Assembly (NCBI RefSeq): GCF_003711515.1
Contig: NW_021167080.1
Location: 3,912,381 to 3,976,380 of the forward strand
Direction: 5' to 3'
From: Sodiomyces alkalinus F11
Lineage: Eukaryota > Ascomycota > Sordariomycetes > Glomerellales > Plectosphaerellaceae
Length of the DNA: 64,000 bases
The translations under genes and the position numbers were made by a program. Under the pieces are notes generated by a model that ran no database searches, was not told the DNA's origin, and saw nothing but the letters and a program-made list of their open reading frames with translations. Below are positions 54,957 through 64,000 of this stretch, in pieces. Within the stretch, counting starts at the first letter, position 1. The number at the start of each line of letters is the position of its first letter.

Positions 54957-56046
54957 ATGAAGAACTCGGTTTTCCTCGCTGCCGCCAGCGCCGTCCTGGC
55001 CTTGGGTGCTGCTATCGATAAGCGTGCCATGGAAACAGTCTGGGATGTCAAGTATGTCACTGTCACGGTCACTGCTGGCCAGGAGCCCACTCCCTACCCC
55101 GGCCAACTTTTGGGCGAGAAGCCCAACGATTCCGAGGACGATATTCCCACGCCTATCTTCTCGACTGTGACGGTGGCTCCGAGTCCTTCGCCGAACCCGG
55201 CTCCGGCTCCGGCTCCGGCTCCTGCTCCTGCTCCGGCCCCCAACCCGCAGCCCCAGCCCGAGCCGGAGACCGAACCTGAACCTGAACCGGAACCCGAACG
55301 CCAACCGGACCCTGCCCCTCAGCCCCAGCCTCCATCCGCACCTTCGCCCCCTACGACGAACGACCTACAGGAGGCGGCTCTGTTCTCTCACAACATTCAC
55401 CGCCTCAACCACTCCGCTCCTGCCTTGACCTGGGGCAGCGACTATGCCAGCTATGCCCTTCAGACAGCCAGGTCCTGCGTTTTTGCCCACGACTTGTGAG
55501 TAGGCGTCCGCTCCATATCTTGATTTCAAAAGAATGCAAGACCGCTGACAACAGTGACAGGACTCCCGGTGGTGGTGGCTATGGACAGAACCTTGCCTTT
55601 TGGGGAGCTACCGACGGGGATAGGCTCGGTGCCCCCGCGGCCATTAAGAAGGCGACGACCACTCAGTGGTACAACGGAGAGTTGAATAAATATTCTTCCC
55701 GGTTCTATGGCAACGAGCCCGACATGACCAACTTCGACAAATGGGGCCACTTCAGCCAAGTCGTCTGGGTCGACACTACTACTGTTGGCTGTGCCGTCCA
55801 CTACTGCCAGGCCGGTACCATTGACAACAACGTTGGCGTCTGGTACTCTGTCTGCAACTACTACCCAGCTGGTATGTTTTTGGCTTTGGCCTTCATAGCT
55901 TGCCCGCCCAGCGCTCAGCCCCCCCCCCCCCCCCCCAAAAAAAAGACCTGGGAATATTCGAATGCTGACTGTCATTAGGCAATATGCGAGGTCGTTTCGC
56001 TGAGAACGTGCTTCCTCCTGGCGGCCAGGCCACTGTATTCGCCTAA
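54957..56046 (+). CDS. Secreted CAP/SCP/PR-1-like protein with a Pro/Glu-rich linker
   Basis: An extracellular CAP-superfamily protein. Family members bind sterols or lipids, as yeast Pry proteins do. Three exons, 54957-55495, 55561-55871 and 55979-56046, give 305 residues. It has a signal peptide (MKNSVFLAAASAVLALGAAI) with a Lys-Arg Kex2-type site just after it (DKRAME). A linker of about 70 residues is built from PAPAPAPA and EPEPEPE repeats. The CAP domain runs from about residue 150: LFSHNIHRLNHSAPALTWGS, then ARSCVFAHDL, GGGGYGQNLAFW, the CAP1 motif GHFSQVVWVDTTTVGCAVHY and the CAP2 motif YSVCNYYPAGN. The linker probably exposes the domain on the wall or outside. Intron 2 holds a run of C followed by A. 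Confidence 0.93.
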
Positions 56047-57369
56047 GCACCTGGGCCGTATCCAACCTTCTCTGGATGAATCCCGCGATTGCATTTCTCA
56101 GTTGGACATGCAGTCACCAAACTTACCTGGATTTGTTTTTTCTTCTTCAGTTGTGAACCGCCACCGGGGAGCTGGCTGCGCCTGACGGAGGACGTTGACC
56201 GGAACCTGGACAAGGCAATTTTCATCTTCGCTTCTCGCTGTACTTTACGCATGGTCGTGCTGCACGATCTTTCTCTTCGAGGCCCTCCAACCTCCCTGGG
56301 GGAGGGAGGATCTTCATTCAACTTTTCGAGCCGTCTTGATTTGACAGCCAATGAATGGCAGGTTCGGTTCTCTTCGGCAGATGATTTCCCCGTCACTTAT
56401 GTGAAGGATAGGCTGCGATTCTTTTTTTTTTAAGCGCCTTGAAGGCATTCCACGGATGCCAAGGGCGATAACTGTCACAATTGATGAATCATGGATGGTA
56501 CGAATATGGAGCGACTGGAAAAAAGAAAGTGCATATGCCCTGGAAAAGGCATATTGATGTATCTGTATCGTCCAAAATCCGGAAAAGGCCAAGAAGGAAA
56601 CCTCCGAGGTGGCCCTCCACACTGCTAGTCTTCTCCTTATACTCCGTACTCTGTACTTTCCGCATCACTTGGCATGAGCCGTTACAGAACAGGGGCGCGG
56701 AAGACTCGGGCGACGGTTCGACATTGTCCACTACGCGATGCGGTCGATCGGAGGAAACGCCTGCTGACATATCAGTTCACGATTACACGAACATGATGCA
56801 GGCTCATTGGCTTCGCAAGTCAATGGACTCGGAATGTGAAGGGATAGGATAGCCCGTCCGACCTGCCATTTCGTCACCTGTGAACTCCGTACGTACGGAC
56901 TGCTGCAGTTGCCCCTTTCGGTCTTACAAGTGCTTATCTCCGATCAGTCCGCCGTTCGATCGGCCTTGTTCTGTTGGGTCTGTGTTCGTGTTCGACCAAC
57001 CGCGGACAACGAGGGCTTCCCGGTGCAATGCAGAAATTATTATCATTCCCCTGATTGTGGATTTGTTTGCGGAAGTGGGAGCTTAGCTTGCTTTGACCAG
57101 CATACATCTTTGCCCGTCCGCACGCACGATCCTCCCACTTTACTTCCCCTCGTGCCGCTTGTCTCGGAGTAATTGTATCCTTCATCAGGCTTGCTTGAAC
57201 CCAGGGGGTGCCATAGCATAGCTCTGTCAGTTTAATTGGCGATACCCATCATTCTCGGGGGGACCACGGAGAAGAAAAGGCAAGGCACGACGACGTAGTA
57301 TCAACTCGGCCGACATTTCAACTCCTAGGTGGATGACAAGCGAGAGCAGTATAGCACACGGTCATCGCC
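56047..57369. other. Intergenic region, about 1.3 kb
   Basis: Only short frames without family features. No gene supported. Confidence 0.4.
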
Positions 57370-58706
57370 TTGATGGAAATTCACAAACTCATCCACCCGG
57401 TTGGAAGCAGTGACGCCGTGGGCTTGAGTCTGGGCTCGGCCCCTGGCGCATGGCTAGACTCGACCGACTGGGATGCCAGCTGGATCCTGACACGTACCGA
57501 CTTTGACAAGTTACCCGAGGCAGCACGGGCATGGCAGCATGAAGGCTGGGCGACGCCGGCGCCAGAGCTGTCGCCTAGCAGCAGGGGATCGAGGATCGAG
57601 GATCGACTGAGGTATGAATCAAAAGCGGACGTCAATTACAGTGATGGGGTTTTTTTTCTTCTTCTTCTTTTTCTCTCCTTTTTTTTTTGTTCTTTTGTTT
57701 ATATCCCGGCTCTTTAATTCACATCGACCTCCACTTATATCGTCAGTATTTCTCCGTCTCACCTCACTGACGACAGTTCATAGCATGGGGGAAGACAACG
57801 CCATGAGAAGGCAGAACAGTCCTGGCACACACTCCTCGGCGTCGAAGCATCCTCCTCTGTGCCATACTCCCGTGTCCAAAACTTTGCCTCCGCCTTGGCT
57901 GGACTTTAGCTTCCGAGTGGCCACACACTTTGAGACAGAAGCCACCACGGTGGACGTCCCCGATATGGGCGCCACGGAACTCTGGACCGTCTCGCGAGGG
58001 ACTTGGTCGGGCTCGCTGGGAATCGGGACTGTCGTGGTAAGGGCCGGGGGGAATTCCCGGAGAGAACCTCCGAGCTATGTTCATGACTCCACCTATGAGA
58101 GCCTGTGGCTGACAACTTTATTCTTCTCTTCTTATTCACACATTTCAGGCTGGTGGCTACGCCCAAGGTCACGAACGAACGAGATCGCGCCTCCAGCGTC
58201 GGGAAACCTGCCGCGTAGATACCATGTTGAAGTTTCGGACCGAGGATGAGCCGCCCGCCCTGTTCGCACTTTCCCCCTTTCCCCCTGCCCAGTCTCGTTT
58301 TGCTTTCATCCTCACATCTCTTTGCGGGTTCACAGCCTTGTCGCGTCTACTCTACGTCTAAAGGGCGGGTTTCGCTGACAAAAATGAAAACTGTGCCAGA
58401 TTAGAGATGCACGGCAGCGGCTACATGGACCCCACCGCAGTACCAGGTGGTTTTAAGGACGCAGCAGGGGCGCTAGCGCCGGAAAGACACAGGATGGTCA
58501 TCAACCTCACGTCGGCGGACGAGCGATACGCGAGCAAGGTAAACCTGGGCGTATGGGTGGGCAGCTGGATGTGGCGGGGAGAGTGGCTTGTGATTGAGTA
58601 CGATCCACCCCTCATGTTGCCTGCCTTCCAACTAACACGATATCGTGTCTTGGGAGATGTTGCGGGGCTCTTCTTAGCTGACCGTGGAGCAGTGTTTACC
58701 GTGTGA
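57370..58706 (+). CDS. DUF3237-like protein, multi-exon
   Basis: The conserved core is clear although split. I propose exons 57370-57611, 57784-58036, 58149-58167 (19 nt), 58219-58261 and 58400-58706, all with GT-AG ends and matching phases, giving 287 residues. The core reads PPPWLDFSFRVATHFETEAT, TVDVPDMGATELWTVSRGTW, SGSLGIGTVVAGGYAQ, DTMLKFRTEDEPPALLEMHG, then VINLTSADERYASKVNLGVW and VGSWMWRGEWLVIEYD. This fits the DUF3237 beta-barrel family of unknown function. The first exon (Asp/Trp-rich, no domain) and the tail after VIEYD are least certain, and the start could instead be the Met at 57785. Donor GTTCGC before exon 5 is weak but keeps frame. Confidence 0.65.
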
Positions 58707-59698
58707 CATAAACGAGTTACCGGCATGTGCTCCGTATTACTCCATGCGAGGCAAATAATGATACCCTTGAAGAGAACAGGAAGCGGATTCTCGTGCACGG
58801 AGAGAACTTGAGTTGACGCAAAGACCGTCTACTCCTAATCTGAGAGGTGAGGGAACGATCTGCCTCCTTCTCCCGAGGCCGCTTCTCCCCGTCCCGGCTT
58901 CGGACGATGCGGGGGGGATATCGTGATATGAATGTGGCTTCGTTTTACTCAGTATGCTTTGCCACCCAGTAAGTGCGAGGCTCTGTTCTTTTCTGTTCAA
59001 GTTTCTGTCGTAGTGGCTTGCGTCGCATGTGGTCATTAATCGTCTGCATCTCTACCACCACACGCTATTGAACTCATTGTCCTCCCGCAGGCTCGCAGCT
59101 GAAAGACGCGAAGTAAGTTCATGTCCCGGGATTCAATGAGGAATGTGCTAATTAGAATTCTCGTGCTTCCTACTTCTTCCAGTCAAAGTTTACTCAAGTC
59201 GCCATTAAAGTGAAGCATTACGGTGCCACCGGCAAAGGCAAATAGGGGACAAAGTATCGAGAACCTAGACCTCGGGTTTAGTTTGAGAGGCTTCATGGAT
59301 AACGACATTTTTTGCACTTCTCAACTAAGGTACGAAGGCTTGAGACACGAAGGTGCAAGACAAAGTTTCAAGGTTTCTAGGATACGTGCGCCTTTCCTCC
59401 CTTGCCACTTAAGGCGCCTTGTACTAACACTGAAATTCCCAGTCGGTCCAGGACGAGGCAAATGTGGCGTCAACCAAACCATCCTCCTGATGTCCACAAA
59501 CAGAACTTTATGGGATCTTGTCGACTGCTGCCTCGTGTTGGCTGTAGTATGTCGTGTGAGATGGAACTCTCTCAACGTGGTATAAAGGACGGCCAACGAG
59601 CCTGCTAGACCGAAGCTCCCTACTCTTCTTACACCCTCCTTCCGCTTATCCCCACAGAAAGACGTAAGGTCGCGTACAAGAAAAGTTCTCATCAATAC
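58707..59698. other. Intergenic region, about 1 kb
   Basis: No open frame with a recognisable domain. No gene supported. Confidence 0.4.
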
Positions 59699-61564
59699 AT
59701 GATGCGGTCCAGCCGTTTCGTAACTATCACGGCCGCCCTTCACCTGGTCGGGGGGCCGGATCCCTTCAGCGCGATGGTCAAGTATGTTCTCAACAGCGTT
59801 GCCTTTGCCCTGCCTTGCCCCTGACGGTACCTGCGTCGAGGACACACGCAGTGTCAGTTGTCGGAGGGGTGATCTTCAGGCGTTCTATTCGGAGACTGGG
59901 CAGCTAAGCTGACTATGCGAAATCACCAGGCACCTGGCCGGAGACTCGAACACGGGAGTCCAATGCAGCCAGTGGGGGATAGGAATGGCAGAGGCAGCAG
60001 CTGTACAGACGGCGGAGGCAGCTATAAACCAGCCCCCGAAGGAGTACCCCGACCCGCACGCTGTAACGCCGACGGAAACGACCAAAGCAACCGCCGAACC
60101 AACCGATCCATTCGAAAGACAGGCTCTTTGGGATGTTCCCCCCGGATTCGGCTCCGATTATGACAGGTACGAGGAACATACACCCGATTGGGAACGGTGC
60201 GGCGATCTGCGCGATCGCTGCGTAACTGTTGTGAACACCGTCACGACGGATGGCTGGGAGTTCCATACGAGCATCGACTGCGTTCAATGGGCTACGCCGA
60301 CGTATAACACACCCAAGCCGACGTATACCACACCCAAGCCGACGTATACCACACCCAAGCCGACGTATACCACNNNNNNNNNNNNNNNNNNNNNNNNNNN
60401 NNGACGTATACCACACCCAAGCCGACGTATACCACACCCAAGCCGACGTATACCACACCCAAGCCGACGTATACCACACCCAAGCCGACGTATACCAAGC
60501 CTCCATGCACCACCCACCCCGTGCGCAAGAAGACGACGACGACGATCGAGACCAAGACCAAGACGAAGATCGTGACCAAGACCAAGACGCCGCCCGCCGT
60601 CACCAAGACCGAGACCAAGACCAAGTCCGCTACCAAGACGAAGCTCAAGTACACCACCGCGACGAAGACGGTGGCCGACTGCGCAACAGTATCCATTACT
60701 GGTACCTTCAAGGCAACTGCTGTGCCGTCCAAGTCGTGCTCGAAAAGGGAGATCATCGTGACAATGCCAGTGGACGAGTCAGCCCAGCCTCCGCCGGCTC
60801 CAACTTCATCGGATCAATATCCAACGATTGTAAAGAAGGACGAGAAGAAGGATGAGAAAAAGGACATAAAAAACGTCCGGATGAAGTGCAATATAGCTTC
60901 CAAGCCGAGAGGAAAGCCGAATAATAAGTATTTCCTTAAATTCCCATGGCATAAGGCGGTGGCCATGCCGCCGACGAAAGGGCCAAGCCAACCTACGCCG
61001 GAACCTGAGGGGGATCCAACCCAGATAGCTCAACCTTCGCCGACTGGGAGATATATGCGGGCGAGACGGGAAGGGCAGGCCGAGTCGAAGGGAACGAAGG
61101 AAGACGAGGCTCCGGGGAGGAACGAAGACGGGGCGAAAGCCGACGACAAGAAGGAAAAGAACGGGGGCAAGGAGAAGCATCTTTACGTCGTACCCGAGCC
61201 ATGGCTTACGATGCGCAAGTCGGCCGAGTGGTATGCTAGCCAGCTGATCGGGGTCCCCTTTTCCACTCGCCAGGACAAAGAGGATCCCAAGAATGACGGC
61301 GGCACCGGAACGGGCACCGGTAACACGAACGTCGACACCGGTAGCGGCACCAAGAATAACGGCGGCACTAACTCCGATGCTGACTCCGGCACCAAGAATA
61401 ACCGCGGCACTGACTCCGGTTCTGGCTCCGGCACTGGCAAACAGGGTACAGACACCGGCGCCGGCACTGGCACTGGCAACCAGGGTGCGGACACTGGTAC
61501 CGGCACCAAGAATAACGGCGGCACTGACACTGATGCTGGCACCGGCGCCGGCACCGGTACCTAG
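59699..61564 (+). CDS. Secreted, repeat-rich wall-type protein (PTYTTPK repeats), broken by an assembly gap
   Basis: Two exons are proposed: 59699-59781 (MMRSSRFVTITAALHLVGGP, signal-like) and 59930-61564, joined by a 148-nt intron with a GCTGAC branch, giving the junction MVKHLAGD. A cysteine-bearing region follows (WERCGDLRDRCVTVVNTV, FHTSIDCVQW), then a 21-bp, seven-residue tandem repeat TPKPTYT, interrupted by 29 N. After the gap the repeat resumes, then Thr/Lys-rich text (KTTTTIETKTKTKIVTKTK), a charged middle and a Gly/Thr/Asn tail (GTKNNGGTDTDAGTGAGTGT). The frame shifts by one base over the N run, which I attribute to the gap size. The design suggests an O-glycosylated cell-surface or extracellular protein; family unknown. 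Confidence 0.7.
60302..60498. repeat. 21-bp tandem repeat with assembly gap (29 N)
   Basis: Units of ACCCAAGCCGACGTATACCAC repeat before (60302-60373) and after (60403-60498) the N run at 60374-60402. Copy number is unknown because of the gap. Confidence 0.9.
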
Positions 61565-63796
61565 GGTATTTGGCCTCTCCAGGACAGACTTTAGGACCCC
61601 GACGTCGAAGTATGCCTGCGGCTAGCCATTGGGACCATTGGTCGTTTGTTTCTCGGATGTCGACCTGGAGTTGTGAAGACAGGGTACTGGGCAATTTGTT
61701 CGTTCCACCCGTGGAGGAGGGCGTACTAGGTAGGAGTAAAGGGCGCGTTGATTTGACTAGGACTATTAAGGGAAAGCTGGGGAATGGTAATTCGAGTATG
61801 GAGAAGGAGAATGACGCAGATTGATAGAAAAAGTTTCGAGGGTACTAGGTAATTGGTAGTCCCAAAATGCCAGTTAAAGCATTATTGCTTGATGTTTGAT
61901 CTGTCAATGACCGGATGTCTGCCATTTTGTGAATCTGAAGAGAAATGTGATCCTGAGATCCTGATGTCATAACGTCCAGACCTATCATGGACTCTTTTGG
62001 TGTAGCGCCCTGGGGGAGCTCATGGCGTCTGTGGCTGTCGTGTACACAGCCAGAAACTCTGTGTTGTTAATAATAAAAGGGGCTGACCGAGAAGACCAGT
62101 ACGGGGCTGCCGTCGGAGATTCGGACAATATAGCGCCGACAGTCGGGCCTAATCACGTGATGCAAATCGCAGCGTACTGGGTCGTACCCACAGTAAACAG
62201 ACAGACCAGCTGGCAACAGACCTCAACTCGGCAGCTCGTTGTACCCAAATGTTCCAGGTGGTCTGTCTCTCATCTCTCATCTCGCCTCAAGGCAACAAAC
62301 ACCAACCTGACGCAAACAACTTGAAACACGTAAAAGGCTCATGGAATAGAGTATTACAATATGGTAGTTCTGCCCTGAAATCCATCTCGAATATCCTGGG
62401 GGGGGTTTGCTAACGCGCAGTCATCCCACAGTCGGCCCTTTTCAACTTTGAGTCGCTCGTATTCATCATCCTTCTGGCCATCTGCACTTCCGCCTACATT
62501 CATCAAATTTTCCCCAGGATTCTGGATTCCAACAAAAATGGGTGAGTAGGCTGTCATACAGAGTGGAAGAACGCCCCCCGTGCTGATCGTAGCTAGTGCC
62601 CTCGGTATCGTCTGGAAATTCGCGAGGATCGGGGAGCGCTTGAGTCCCTACGTCAGCATAGGCTGTGTCATCATGGCGATCCGGTTCCTTATCTAATCCT
62701 GCCGGCTTCTCTCATCTTTCATCTGAGGGTGAAGCGGCAAATTGTCGGTGGAGCTTCTCGGGATTCATTTGTCAAGCTGCATTCGTGGTGAGGAGTCTTA
62801 CTGGCCTCTGTGCCAGGTCTTGTTGACTCTTTCCTGGACCGCCGAGGAGCCAGGTCGAGAGGCTGTGCGAAGGAATCACAGGCCCAGGCGGAGCCACCAT
62901 TTCGCCAAACAGGGAGAAACCATGGCAATGCATCATCGAACGGCTCTACGGGGGGTTGATCTCACGACCATTAAGACACAAGGACCGAGAAGCGAGAACA
63001 GGACCGAGGACTCTCATTTCATACTGACGGAAGCCCGGTGGATGAGTTGCTTATGGGTTGAAGCAGCTGCGAGTGGGTTGAAACTACGGAGAAGCTTCGA
63101 GGTCCAGCATGACTGGGCAATGATGACTACCTGAGGTGTCAAGTTGGGGATGTGGGCTTCATTTTCCGAGAGACTTTGGCTCAGGAAGCCGAGATGAGCG
63201 TTTGGAAATGGATGAACGGACGTTGCAGCAAGCGAGACCGCCGTTGGGAGTATAATGTTTAAAACTCGAGCCTGAATAGATAGATCTCTCATAACTCAGG
63301 GAATACCCAGAGCCTCACAGCGTTAACAGCCAAGCGACGTCCGGAGAAGAGAGCAGCTGCTGATCAGGAACTCACGGACTGATGCTAGCTAGATAATAAG
63401 GTACCTGTACCTCGCCTGCAGCAATTACGTGTACTTCATGTTCCGTACCTTACCTAAGCGGCGATACACGTACTTGGGCTTTCGGAATCGGAGAAACAAC
63501 ACTCCGGGCTAAACTTCGGATAGGTGTACCTACCTAGACAGAAGTACGTACCGGTATCCATCGTCAACTGAGATGTGGGTCCAAGCTCACGCTCACTGGT
63601 ACGTACACTCATCGTAGGCACGAGCATCTTGCGTGAGCTTCCAGCCTGGTAGAAGCTCGACATCATTCAACTTCATTGCCAGCCCTGTCACCTCCCCGCC
63701 TCCTTCGCCCAATCCGACGCACAAATCATCAACAATCCCAATCGATTGCACCAGTCACTTCATACACCTCTGTACATTGCATTTGGACACGACACT
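61565..63796. other. Intergenic region, about 2.2 kb
   Basis: No confirmed gene. A minus-strand frame without ATG (62466-62699) has protein-like text (STLYDSLLTHFCWNPESWGK) and might be an exon. GTACCTTACCTAAG-type words cluster at 63402-63550 just before RPN5. Confidence 0.35.
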
Positions 63797-64000
63797 ATGG
63801 CGGAACGAATGCTGAAGCCCGAGAAGGACTTCTCGAAGGAGGCAGACAAACAGATCCCAGAGGCTGAGAAGCTTGCATCGGTACACACCTGCCTCCTACT
63901 GTGCGATCGCTTTACCCTCCGCTGACTTGGTCGCATCTTCACAGACCGATATCCAGGCTGCCATCGAGCATCTCGCCGTCCTTGAAAAGAAGGCCCGCCA
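63797..64000 (+). CDS. RPN5: 26S proteasome regulatory subunit RPN5 (PSMD12), 5' part
   Basis: A PCI-domain subunit of the 19S lid that holds the lid together and contacts the 20S core. Only the start is in the window: exon 1 at 63797-63880 (MAERMLKPEKDFSKEADKQI, then PEAEKLAS), an intron of 64 nt (donor GTACAC, branch GCTGAC, acceptor CACAG) and exon 2 from 63945 (TDIQAAIEHLAVLEKKARQ...), which runs off the right edge. The spliced text matches the N-terminus of fungal Rpn5. I cannot see the PCI domain. Confidence 0.9.

Overview
The window is nuclear DNA of a filamentous ascomycete, most likely a Sordariomycete. The genes are GC-rich with short GT-AG introns (about 44-170 nt, branch sites of CTRAC type). 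The products match fungal orthologues such as HER2, PRP38, HST2, COX16, SQT1, GCV2, TOM5 and RPN5. One 7.3-kb tract has lost CpA/TpG dinucleotides in the manner of repeat-induced point mutation (RIP). Species and genus cannot be fixed from the sequence alone. One run of 29 N at 60374-60402 marks an assembly gap.

Layout. 1-12.3 kb: start of a metallophosphoesterase gene (-), mitochondrial GatA/HER2 (+), splicing factor PRP38 (-), a membrane-anchored unknown (+), NC2-beta/DR1 (-, four exons), two decayed coding regions (8.0-9.4 kb), an SDR oxidoreductase (-) and an FAD oxidoreductase of TDA3 type (+). 12.3-21.6 kb is gene-poor and holds one conserved unknown (15.7-16.6 kb, -) plus homopolymer tracts. 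21.6-29.1 kb: COX16 (-), a small cysteine-rich protein (+), sirtuin HST2 (-), a YSA1-type Nudix hydrolase (+) and a NUDX14-like Nudix hydrolase (-). 29.8-44.2 kb is a dense housekeeping block: a conserved unknown (-), a Cys2-type O-acyltransferase (+), SQT1 (-), glycine decarboxylase GCV2 (-), TOM5 (+), nucleoporin Nup54/57 (-) and complex I subunit NDUFA8 (+). 44.76-52.06 kb: a complete but RIP-inactivated Ty1/copia LTR retrotransposon on the minus strand, with 196-bp LTRs and a GAAAC target duplication, plus an opposing relic ORF near its 3' end. 52-64 kb is gene-sparse: a secreted CAP/PR-1 protein, a DUF3237-like protein, a repeat-rich secreted protein broken by the assembly gap, and the first exons of RPN5.

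Functional links. HST2-type sirtuins release O-acetyl-ADP-ribose and YSA1-type Nudix enzymes hydrolyse ADP-ribose and its acetyl ester, so the HST2/YSA1/NUDX14-like trio within 4.9 kb is a possible functional neighbourhood. HST2 and YSA1 are divergent across one intergenic region full of AGGTACCT-like palindromes. Six products act in mitochondria (HER2, COX16, Cys2-like, GCV2, TOM5, NDUFA8). Two of these genes, GCV2 and TOM5, share a divergent intergenic region.

Exon structures were inferred by eye from reading frame, splice signals and family knowledge. They have not been tested with transcripts or database searches.
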